Of a DNA stretch of 48,373 nucleotides, positions 16,806-24,577 are shown in pieces. The notes under the pieces are model-generated. The model did no database searches and had not been told where the DNA came from. It saw nothing but the letters and a program-made list of their open reading frames with translations. Within the stretch, counting starts at the first letter, position 1. Each line of letters opens with the position of its first letter. The position numbers and the translations under genes were made by a program. The stretch spans positions 1-48,373 of the forward strand of contig JAPLWX010000013.1 of the NCBI GenBank assembly GCA_026396415.1, read 5' to 3'. Source of the stretch: Microcaldota archaeon. Its GTDB lineage: Archaea; Micrarchaeota; Micrarchaeia; Anstonellales; Anstonellaceae.

Positions 16806-18515
16806 ATGTTTATTTTCCAACAAACATCCCAAATCGGTGCCAAAGCCCAGCCAGAGCTTCAAATTCCCGCAGAATTTGGGGATGCCATCCGCGCCATCAC
16901 GAGGTCAGGCATCCTCCATAGCAAGCCCAGCACGTCTCCCAAAGAGCTTGCCGCATGGCAGGCCAACCTGCGCCAGATTGCTGGGAACAACGATGATACA
17001 TATTGTTTCTATCTGATGCAGATAATCAATGGGATAAACAAGAAATTTCCCGGTTCCGAGGAAAAGGTTACCGGCTACAATGCCTTTGACGCCGCATTCC
17101 TCTACGAATGCATGACAAAAAGCTACCTTCTTCCTGATTGTGTAAATAACAAGCAAATGCTTCAAGGCAAGGATTTGCTGGATTTCATAGCAGACAAATT
17201 CTCGGATGGCAAAGGCAGCTTCAACAACTCGGCAACCGAAGGCGGCATGGCTGCAAACCAGATGCTCTATAACCAGGACAACATAGGAAAAGGGCTTCGC
17301 AAAATATTCCCCTATCCTAGCCACCACCCAAACACAAGATCCGGTATAGGCATGAGCAATACTGCTGCAGACAGCAAGAGCATCACGCCTTCACAGACAC
17401 ACGCGAAGTTCGACTTTCCCAATTACTTCACCTACCAGTTCGAAACAATAAAGCCAACGTTCTTTTCCCCGGACTTCCCAGGTGCGGATCTCGCGCAGAA
17501 GTACTTTAACAACGCAGCCGGGCAGCTTGGCGGTGCGCCTGACCAGAACACTGGCTATTTCAACATACCCCGTTACGTAAATTCAGACCAAATGCTGGGC
17601 TACAAAAGAGCTCTGTTTAACGCGAACTGGACAGCCTGGGCAGACGAGACGTTCAAGCCTGCGGTTGGCCCTGACACCACTGTGAAAAAACAAATAACCG
17701 GAGACCTAGTGACGGGTACAGGCGCTACCTTCGAGCAATTCCTGGCTTACATGCAAGAGGGGCAGCCTATGAAAGCCAAAGCCCTGATAAAGGAGGGGAC
17801 GCCAACCTGGAACGCCTTTGGCAAGGATGTTTCGGACGTCAACAACGTTTCAACTACAATCTATGGGACTTCTCTTGCAGCCCTGACTTCATTTTTGGCA
17901 AATACCAACACTGGCGCTACATGGCACCTCACGGAGTCAAAAAAGGTTGCATTGCAGGTAGGCCTCAACTACTCAGATTATACAATTACCATCAAGAACT
18001 CGGATGAAAAAGCCAGCCACTACAGGCCCTTGACTGCGCAGACAAGGCTTTTGGCAAACATCGACTTAAACAGCAACAATCCCAGCAACCCGCTGAGCCT
18101 CTGCCTCATGGCAGGCAGCGGAAAGTCGCTCTCTTCCAAGGAGTGGTATATCGAAGGCGGCACGGAACTGAGAATCCCTGTGAGCCATTTTGTGTCAACT
18201 TCTCTCAATGCAGGCGCCAATGCCCTTTTCAGCCAATCCAAGCCGCAGTCAAACATATCGCTTGGCGCAGGGCTGAACATAGAAAAGCCGCGATGGTCGG
18301 CAAACCTAAACATGTCCCGCATCTTCCAAACCACCGCGGCAGCCGATGGCTTCACAAAAGCAGGAGTCGGGTTTGATTACAAGTTCACCTACCTGCGTGT
18401 AGGCGCGGAAGGCGGGCTTTACATTCTTGACAAGCCGCCTGCTCAAGACCCATTCATCATCCCCAAAGGCCAGATGGCTCCATATATTGGGCTCAAGGTG
18501 TCTGTCAACCTGTGA
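16806..18515 (+). CDS. Unknown protein with a beta-barrel-like C-terminal half and MFxFQ start
   Basis: A 569-residue protein that follows its neighbour by 10 bases, with GAGGTG before the ATG. It begins M-F-I-F-Q and has no signal peptide. Residues to about 350 form a mixed Asn/aromatic-rich domain. From about residue 375 the sequence becomes a series of amphipathic beta strands with short polar turns (KKVALQVGLNYSDYTITI, TRLLANIDLN, EWYIEGGTELRIPV, STSLNAGANALFS, NISLGAGLNI, WSANLNMSRIF, AGVGFDYKFTYLRVGAEGGLYI), ending IGLKVSVNL. This alternation and the C-terminal strand are what outer-membrane barrels look like. In an archaeon this would be surprising and needs structural proof; a soluble beta sandwich or lipocalin-like barrel is possible. 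Confidence 0.78.
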   Translation: MFIFQQTSQIGAKAQPELQIPAEFGDAIRAITRSGILHSKPSTSPKELAAWQANLRQIAGNNDDTYCFYLMQIINGINKKFPGSEEKVTGYNAFDAAFLYECMTKSYLLPDCVNNKQMLQGKDLLDFIADKFSDGKGSFNNSATEGGMAANQMLYNQDNIGKGLRKIFPYPSHHPNTRSGIGMSNTAADSKSITPSQTHAKFDFPNYFTYQFETIKPTFFSPDFPGADLAQKYFNNAAGQLGGAPDQNTGYFNIPRYVNSDQMLGYKRALFNANWTAWADETFKPAVGPDTTVKKQITGDLVTGTGATFEQFLAYMQEGQPMKAKALIKEGTPTWNAFGKDVSDVNNVSTTIYGTSLAALTSFLANTNTGATWHLTESKKVALQVGLNYSDYTITIKNSDEKASHYRPLTAQTRLLANIDLNSNNPSNPLSLCLMAGSGKSLSSKEWYIEGGTELRIPVSHFVSTSLNAGANALFSQSKPQSNISLGAGLNIEKPRWSANLNMSRIFQTTAAADGFTKAGVGFDYKFTYLRVGAEGGLYILDKPPAQDPFIIPKGQMAPYIGLKVSVNL

Positions 18516-18519
18516 TTCC

Positions 18520-21500
18520 ATGCGAAAAGAAGCAATGTTCATCCTTCTTGCTCTCATGCTTTCTCAGTTAGTATCGGCAGATTTCGTCACCCGTGTACTC
18601 ACCTGCCCGTATGGCAGCGGCGTGCCCTCCCGGATAACGACTGATTTGGAGGTTGCGCCGACCTTTAACTCCGCAAACAGCACCTACTGTGTCAATGCCT
18701 CGCTTCTGCCGGTCGCAACTGTCTATTCCGATTGGTATTCCAGCGTGTATGACACTGCCTTGAAAAGCAATGCAAATACCGGGACGTGCCTCGTCCCTTC
18801 AACCACTGTGAATCAGAACCAGGCCATACAATGGCTGACTTCATCAACATACAGCTGTGCATTCGGCAGCAGCGCCCCGATATTCTTCAACAACGTCCCA
18901 GACTTTGCCAGTTACATGCAAGGTTGCAGCGCTCCCTCCAGCCCAGAGTCAATAGAAAAGTCGAAATACATACAGCCAGATGGAACTTTCTTCGGGGGCT
19001 CAACTGACTACTACAAGGCAGGCATCCTCATGTATTGCAAGGGCACAGTGAGCGTGGTTTCCAGCAATCCATCCTACAGCCTGCCGTCTACCGAGTACAC
19101 AGGCTCAAACCCAATCTTTCCGCCGATTCCCTTGCCAGCACAGCCAACTTCCCTTACTTTCCAGACAATGTTTAACATGACTGAATGCGCCTCCACTTTC
19201 CGCTCTTACCTGAATGGCTGCGCTGAAAATGTCCGTTCGCATAAGAACACCACGCTTCCATCATTTATTGCATACAGCACAGCAAAGTCAATCACCGTCA
19301 AATACCCCTTCAACTGCAGCGCGGTGCAGTTCTCCAACGGGCAAATCGCGCCGACCAACGCGACTCCAGGGCAGCTGCTCTCCTTCTCCTTCAGCGTGCT
19401 CAACCCGACGACAAACGGCGAGAGCGCGAAAATCACCAATGTCTCCACGTCAGGCTGGTCTCCGCAACCATCCCCACAGCCGCAGCCAACTGTGAACAGC
19501 GGGCTGCCGCAGACCATTGCCAACAACGGCGTGCCCTACACAATAAGCGGCACCCTTGCTGCGCCAAGCGCGCCAGGCAACTACAGTTTCAACCTCATTG
19601 TGAAATACAGCAGCTCAAACGCTGACTGCTCGGGCGCCACCAAGAACTGCAGCTATTCATTCCCGTTCACCATCACCGTGCAGCCTTCTGCCAACAACTC
19701 GCCCGCAAGCTGCACGCTTGTGTTCCTCAACCACGGAAATTCCTTTACTGCGCCTGACAGCGCGGTGGTGAATGCCACCTGCCACGCATTAAGCAACGCG
19801 GCAGTGCCATGCGGCTTCCTTGCCTGGTCCACCAACGCGACAGGCGGCTCAGTCTCGCCTTCCTCAACGATATCGCCGCCCCAATTTTCCCAGACAACAT
19901 TCAGCATAGCCGCGGTGCACGCGCCGCAGTCCGCTTCGGTGAAGGCGCAGCAGGCAAACAACTTCTCCTGCACCATTGCGCTTAGCATCATCGCGCCTGA
20001 CTACATCTCCACCATCACCGCACCAGCCCAGGTCCAGGCTGGAACGGCATTCAACGCATCGGTGGAAACAAGGAACATAGGCGCGGCATCAGACCTTGCC
20101 AGCATCACGCGACTGCAATTCAATGGCGCCACGCAGAACTTCAACATCAAGCCGCTTGGGCAGCAGGAGCCGATGGTGAACAGCACCACGTTCACCTGCC
20201 CCGCAACGCCGGGCACGTACCTTCTCACCTCCCTCGCGGACGCAACTGGCATCATCAATGAAAGCAACGAGAACAACAACAATGACTCTCAGTGGGTGAA
20301 CTGCACGGCAGGCTCACCAGGCCTCATGCCGGATTACATATCCCAGATACAAGCGCCGCTGACGGCTACCGCGGGCACGAGCTTCAATATCAGCATAACG
20401 ACCAAGAACATCGGCAATGCGCCTGCCACTGTCCCCTCTACCACCCGGGCGGCAATATCCAACCAGCCCAACCCGCTGAATTTCATCATCCGCCCGCTCG
20501 GGGCAAACAATGATTTCGTGGTGAACAGCACCACTGCCGCCTGCCCTGCAACGCCTGGCTTCATCATTACCATAAATTCCTCCGCGGACTTTTTCAGCCA
20601 GATAAGCGAATCCAACGAGCTCAACAACAACGCCACCGCTTCTGTTCTCTGCGTCAACTCCACGCCCTCCCTCAAGCCCAACTACGTGCCCAACATCACC
20701 GCGCCATCAGTTGCATTCCTTGGCATCCCCTTTGCTGCGAACTTCTCCACCAAGAACAACGGCAGCGCGCCCGGCCTTGTGCCGTCCATCACACGCGTGA
20801 CTTTCCAATCCGCTGCCAAGGACTTCCCCGTGGTCCCGCTTGCCGTGCTGCAGGAGCAAATCGACCCGTGGAACTTCACATGCACCAGCCCCTCTGCCAT
20901 CCTTGAGGAAACAGTGGATTTCACGAATGCCATAGACGAGTCAAACGAGTTTGACAATGTGCAGTCAAAGCCAATCGCCTGCTACACCGCGCCCCTGAGC
21001 TGCAACCTTGCCTTTGTGGGGCACAACTCCACGCTGTTCCCCCCCGACTCCGCGCAGGTCCAGGCAACCTGCTTCGCAGGAGGGGTGCAGACGGCGTGCC
21101 CGCCATTCTTATGGCAGCAAAACATTGCGGGCGGGAACATGTTCCCCCCAAACACGCCTGCCGACTGGATGCCGAACAGCACGCTTTCAATATTCAGCAT
21201 CTCAGCCACCCAGCTTGGGGGAAAGGTGAATGCAACCTCCACCCTTCCAAGCATTCCCATTTACTGCGAGCTGCCTTTCATCGCGTCCAACGGCTCGGCA
21301 ATCGGGCCGGACTATGTTGTCACGACCATCATACCCGACCACCCCGTGGCAGACTTGGGCCAGGTGGTGCAATTCACCGTCACCGTGAGAAACCAGGGCA
21401 ATGTGAATGCCATCAACGATTCCACAAGCACGGCGGTCTATTCCCCGGGCTGTGAAATCATAACGGGCAGGGACAGCTATTTCCTGCCCCATATCGACGC

Positions 21501-21687
21501 GCAGGATTCGAAGACCAGCGCCAATGAGCTTGCCTGCACCTGCCGCGCATATGGCGCGCAAAACATCACGGTCACTGCCAACCCGATGCACGCGCAGTGG
21601 GAAACGAACTTCAACAACAATGACAGGACGCAGCCATTCATCTGCCAGGCGCCTGCCCAGCCCATAATGTGCTCGTATTTTGTGTAA
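18520..21687 (+). CDS. Secreted multi-domain protein with CARDB repeats
   Basis: Third gene of the operon, 4 bases after its neighbour. The ATG at 18520 opens a clear signal peptide (MFILLALMLSQLVSA, about residues 6-20). The 1055-residue product is rich in Asn-X-Ser/Thr sequons and cysteines. After a unique N-terminal domain come repeated beta-sandwich units. At least four CARDB-type domains are visible, each starting PDY(I/V) and ending in an Asn-rich block such as NESNENNNND, SESNELNNNAT, DESNEFDNVQ or WETNFNNNDRT. Two copies of another unit begin SCTLVFLNHGNSFTAPDSA and SCNLAFVGHNSTLFPPDSA. It has no C-terminal anchor that I can see. CARDB domains are known from archaeal surface and adhesion proteins; a cell-surface role is inferred. 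Confidence 0.88.
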   Translation: MRKEAMFILLALMLSQLVSADFVTRVLTCPYGSGVPSRITTDLEVAPTFNSANSTYCVNASLLPVATVYSDWYSSVYDTALKSNANTGTCLVPSTTVNQNQAIQWLTSSTYSCAFGSSAPIFFNNVPDFASYMQGCSAPSSPESIEKSKYIQPDGTFFGGSTDYYKAGILMYCKGTVSVVSSNPSYSLPSTEYTGSNPIFPPIPLPAQPTSLTFQTMFNMTECASTFRSYLNGCAENVRSHKNTTLPSFIAYSTAKSITVKYPFNCSAVQFSNGQIAPTNATPGQLLSFSFSVLNPTTNGESAKITNVSTSGWSPQPSPQPQPTVNSGLPQTIANNGVPYTISGTLAAPSAPGNYSFNLIVKYSSSNADCSGATKNCSYSFPFTITVQPSANNSPASCTLVFLNHGNSFTAPDSAVVNATCHALSNAAVPCGFLAWSTNATGGSVSPSSTISPPQFSQTTFSIAAVHAPQSASVKAQQANNFSCTIALSIIAPDYISTITAPAQVQAGTAFNASVETRNIGAASDLASITRLQFNGATQNFNIKPLGQQEPMVNSTTFTCPATPGTYLLTSLADATGIINESNENNNNDSQWVNCTAGSPGLMPDYISQIQAPLTATAGTSFNISITTKNIGNAPATVPSTTRAAISNQPNPLNFIIRPLGANNDFVVNSTTAACPATPGFIITINSSADFFSQISESNELNNNATASVLCVNSTPSLKPNYVPNITAPSVAFLGIPFAANFSTKNNGSAPGLVPSITRVTFQSAAKDFPVVPLAVLQEQIDPWNFTCTSPSAILEETVDFTNAIDESNEFDNVQSKPIACYTAPLSCNLAFVGHNSTLFPPDSAQVQATCFAGGVQTACPPFLWQQNIAGGNMFPPNTPADWMPNSTLSIFSISATQLGGKVNATSTLPSIPIYCELPFIASNGSAIGPDYVVTTIIPDHPVADLGQVVQFTVTVRNQGNVNAINDSTSTAVYSPGCEIITGRDSYFLPHIDAQDSKTSANELACTCRAYGAQNITVTANPMHAQWETNFNNNDRTQPFICQAPAQPIMCSYFV

Positions 21688-21750
21688 TGAACACAAAATA
21701 ACATAGTTTTTCACTCATTATTATAATATCTGCCATCAAATACAACATAT

Positions 21751-22401
21751 ATGGCATCATTGCTCGGTTCGCTGATGAAAAAGCCAGCGTCAAATCCTGC
21801 TGCGCAGCCGGCAACCTCTGTTTTGCCCCCCGCAGCCCTGCCGCCAGAGCCGACAGACGAGCTCCGCCTGAGCCTTTTCCGCCTCATAATAGCGCGCTAC
21901 CGCGAGGACATAGAGGAGCACGAGAACAAGTCCGTCTCCGACCTGAAAGCCATGATTCTCCCCCATGACCCTATAATCACGAAAACGCGCGATTCTCTTC
22001 TCGAGTCCTTCCGCCCCTACATATACGAAGAGCATTTCCTTGCAGCCGCGAAAATGTGCTGCGAGTACGTCGCCTCGTTCGCCACCATCTCGCCGCCAGT
22101 CGCCTTCTGGCTCACAATCCCTGACATGCTCTCCATAATGGCAGGGGACGAGATTGACAAGTCCATACTGCTTTGCAGCCTGCTGCGAAGCCTAGGCTCC
22201 CCCGATGCGCGCATCTTCGTCACCAGCACCAAGAATTCCTACGTGCTTTGCTCGTTCGGCGGCAAGTTCCATCTTTCCGCGCACTCGGGCGCCGAGCCTG
22301 CGGTATGCGGAAGCGAGCAGGAGGCGCTGCTTCGCATGTCCGGAAGGCCGCTCTACTCGTTCAACGACCGCGACTACTCCGCGCTTTCAGACGAGGAATA
22401 G
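21751..22401 (+). CDS. Unknown 216-residue protein, weakly transglutaminase-like
   Basis: A soluble protein with a P/A-rich N-terminal tail (residues 1-35), then a helical domain, and from about residue 128 a stretch GDEIDKSILLCSLLRSLGSPDARIFV. This resembles the helix-strand core of transglutaminase-like proteins, where a catalytic Cys normally precedes the LLRxLG helix; here Asp stands near that place. A catalytic role is therefore doubtful. A TATA-like TATTATAATA about 26 bases before the ATG suggests a leaderless mRNA. The domain after it (SYVLCSFGGKFHLSAHSG) fits a strand pair with a His. Confidence 0.75.
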   Translation: MASLLGSLMKKPASNPAAQPATSVLPPAALPPEPTDELRLSLFRLIIARYREDIEEHENKSVSDLKAMILPHDPIITKTRDSLLESFRPYIYEEHFLAAAKMCCEYVASFATISPPVAFWLTIPDMLSIMAGDEIDKSILLCSLLRSLGSPDARIFVTSTKNSYVLCSFGGKFHLSAHSGAEPAVCGSEQEALLRMSGRPLYSFNDRDYSALSDEE

Positions 22402-22460
22402 CCGCGCTTCTGAAAGAGTTAAAAACCCGTGCCCACCCAAATCCACATAACGTGGTAAGC

Positions 22461-22634
22461 ATGCCGTCACACACACTCAACAAGTTCGAGCTTGCGCGCA
22501 TATTGGGCGCAAGGTCTCTTCAGATATCATACGGCGCGCCTCCTCTCATGGAAGTGAAGCCGGGCGAGTCGTCAATCGATGTCGCGCGCCGCGAGCTTGA
22601 CGCAGGCATCATCCCTCTTGTGGTGCTGAGGTAA
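22461..22634 (+). CDS. rpoK: DNA-directed RNA polymerase subunit K
   Basis: The archaeal counterpart of eukaryotic RPB6 and bacterial omega; it helps assemble and stabilise RNA polymerase. The 57 residues match the family core: LNKFELARILGARSLQISYGAP, then P-G-x-x-S-x-x-VAxREL-x-AGIIPL. Start: the ATG at 22461 follows GTGGT, and a TATA-like AGTTAAAAAC lies about 41 bases upstream. Length is normal for the family. It is a single gene between an unknown protein and a methyltransferase, not next to the tRNA or enolase genes often seen in other archaea. Confidence 0.92.
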   Translation: MPSHTLNKFELARILGARSLQISYGAPPLMEVKPGESSIDVARRELDAGIIPLVVLR

Positions 22635-22727
22635 ATTTTCTCTTCAGAAATTTTTCCATCAGCGCAAGCGAGGCGCATGCGCGGGGCTGGGCAAGCTTTA
22701 AATGCGCGGTGCCCCAAGGAATGGCTC

Positions 22728-23489
22728 ATGACGAAGGAAACAAAGAAATGGTGGGAAGAAACCTCGGCATGGTATCAGGCTGAATGCAAAATTCCCATTG
22801 GCGTGCACTATGGCCCGGGTTCGCCCGATGAGGATAAGCTCAAGCTGATGGGCAGCGTCAAAGGGAAGAAGGTCCTCGAAATCGGCTGCGGCGGTGCGCA
22901 GTGCTCAATCTCATTTGCAAAGATGGGTGCCAAAGTCAGCGCAATCGACATTTCCACCGAGCAGCTGAAGTTCGCAAAAAAACTTGCCGAAAAGAACAGA
23001 GTTAAGATAGGCTTTTACCAGGGCGACATAAGAAAACTCAAACAGATACGCTCAAACAGCCAGGACGTCGTATTCTCTGCGTTCGCCCTTCTCTATGTGG
23101 ATGACCTGTTAAAATGCTTCAAGGAAGTCAGGCGGGTGCTGAAAAAGGGAGGATTATTTGTCTTCAGCGTTGACCACCCGTTCCACAGGACTTTGGATTC
23201 AAAAAAGCTTAAGCTGAAAAACAGTTATTTTGATACTGGGAAATATGTGGATGCTGGCGTCCGGCCCGATGGTTCATCATACAAGTTCGTGATGTATTAC
23301 CATACTGTAAGCGGCCTCTATAATACGCTAAAGAAAGCCGATTTTGAAATCGAAGCCATCCTTGAGCCGGACTCACGCAAAAGGCACAAAATGGACCCAT
23401 GGTACGGTCTTTGGGATTATTCGCCTCGTCTGCTTAAGCTCATTCCGTCAACCATAATATTCAAGTGCAAGCCGCGTTCAGGAAGATAA
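22728..23489 (+). CDS. SAM-dependent methyltransferase (class I)
   Basis: Class I methyltransferase of the Methyltransf_11 type, 253 residues. Motif I is VLEIGCGGAQCSISFAK (near residues 48-64), followed by the acidic end of strand 2 (VSAIDIS), GDIRKL, and the post-motif stretch FSAFALLYVDDLLKCFKEVRRVLKKGG with FVFSVDHPFHRT. The substrate is not evident; an N-terminal W-rich stretch (KKWWEETSAWYQ) is typical of small-molecule enzymes. The ATG lies about 28 bases after a TATA-like CTTTAAATG, so the mRNA is probably leaderless. It is the last gene before the AT-rich segment. Confidence 0.88.
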   Translation: MTKETKKWWEETSAWYQAECKIPIGVHYGPGSPDEDKLKLMGSVKGKKVLEIGCGGAQCSISFAKMGAKVSAIDISTEQLKFAKKLAEKNRVKIGFYQGDIRKLKQIRSNSQDVVFSAFALLYVDDLLKCFKEVRRVLKKGGLFVFSVDHPFHRTLDSKKLKLKNSYFDTGKYVDAGVRPDGSSYKFVMYYHTVSGLYNTLKKADFEIEAILEPDSRKRHKMDPWYGLWDYSPRLLKLIPSTIIFKCKPRSGR

Positions 23490-23527
23490 TATATCTGTAT
23501 GGTCAAACCCCTCTGTCAGAACAAAGT

Positions 23528-23543
23528 GTTACGCCACGACCCC
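23528..23543 (+). repeat. Left copy of a 16-base direct repeat flanking an AT-rich segment
   Basis: GTTACGCCACGACCCC; the partner at 24547-24562 differs at one base. The two copies bracket about 1 kb that is much richer in A+T than its surroundings. They may be insertion target duplications or attachment-like sites. The 205-base gap 23490-23694 holds nothing else that I can name. Confidence 0.55.
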
Positions 23544-23694
23544 CTACTTTTGATGCCAACTCACGTCGTAGAGGTTTTCGCCCCTTAATTCCATGACTTG
23601 GTAGCGTGTTTTAACATGCATCTTTTTATATTCCTGATAGTGTGGATAAGCAAAGATAAAAGTCGCACCCAAAGGCTATATTATCTATCCGAAG

Positions 23695-24432
23695 TCATTT
23701 TTTAACTATGTTGAGCATATATGGATAGTCCTTACTAAGACCTGCATCACGATAATTCGGATTATCGGCTCCCATTTTTCCTTGGACTTCATATATAGCA
23801 TTCCATAACGGTTCCCCTACTGGATAATCTTTTTTAGGATCTTGAACAGGTAAACTAATCAACACGTTTTTTCCACCTTTTAATTCAGGTAGCTCTAAAA
23901 TGGCAGTCCAAACCTCCTTTATCTCTCTACAGAACTCTTCTTTGTTTTCTAGTACAGATGCCCCTAACTTAAGCAAAATGGGGTCATCCTTGCCTATGGT
24001 AACAACTACATTTTTAGATGAAGGATCGACTGGAAGAGTTAGCACAACGTCAGAATTCTGGTTGTTTTTTAGTGCGCTTTTTACTTGGTCCATCGATAGT
24101 TTATATGATACTTGTATTTGGCCAGATTCCTTATAAGTACCTTCCAGAAGAGAGGTTATCTCTTTCTCATTGGGTTCTTTGCCGCCTTGGTTAATTCGGT
24201 CTCTAATTTTAAGATACGAACTTCCATCGCCACCGCTGTTGTTTAGAGACCAACCCAGATAATAGAACACGTTAGCTTTTGAGCTGGCATCAGGTAGGCT
24301 ACCTAGATTTCCAGACTTCAAAAACTCAGTTGCTTTGGCTATTACCCCCTGATAATCGCTTTTTTGGTAGAGGTTTGATACATCAGTTAAAAGTCCTTCT
24401 GCTTTTGTTATTTTAACTTGGAAAATAAACAC
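23695..24432 (-). CDS. Unknown AT-rich protein with MFxFQ start and a TPR-like N-terminus
   Basis: A 245-residue protein starting at GTG 24432, with GGTGGTA just upstream and a TATA-like ATTAAATAA about 37 bases upstream; it begins M-F-I-F-Q. Residues 10-60 look like one or two TPR-like helix pairs (NLYQKSDYQGVIAKATEFL, then ANVFYYLGWSLNNSG). The remainder is mixed alpha/beta with no motif that I recognise. Codon use is strongly A/T-ending (many AAT, TTT, GAA, AAA), unlike the GC-rich neighbours, and the gene lies between 16-base direct repeats. Both suggest recent acquisition. It shares its N-terminal motif with five native-looking genes, which suggests a related donor or internal origin. 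Confidence 0.78.
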   Translation of the reverse strand: MFIFQVKITKAEGLLTDVSNLYQKSDYQGVIAKATEFLKSGNLGSLPDASSKANVFYYLGWSLNNSGGDGSSYLKIRDRINQGGKEPNEKEITSLLEGTYKESGQIQVSYKLSMDQVKSALKNNQNSDVVLTLPVDPSSKNVVVTIGKDDPILLKLGASVLENKEEFCREIKEVWTAILELPELKGGKNVLISLPVQDPKKDYPVGEPLWNAIYEVQGKMGADNPNYRDAGLSKDYPYMLNIVKK

Positions 24433-24546
24433 AATACCACCAATTACACACTTCTGACTGGTAAATTATTTAATGATTCGTACAAACCTTCAAAAACATG
24501 AAAATCGACTTCTTCACCTCGAAGACCCCAGTTCAAGATGAGTCCA

Positions 24547-24562
24547 GTTACGCCACGGCCCC
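24547..24562 (+). repeat. Right copy of the 16-base direct repeat
   Basis: GTTACGCCACGGCCCC, 15 of 16 bases matching the copy at 23528-23543. It lies 16 bases before the end of the proB-proA gene. In both copies one frame reads YAT-x-P, so the repeat may be part of a short coding remnant (a possible 27-codon frame from ATG 24498). Confidence 0.55.
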
Positions 24563-24577
24563 TCGTGCTGCGCGCCT

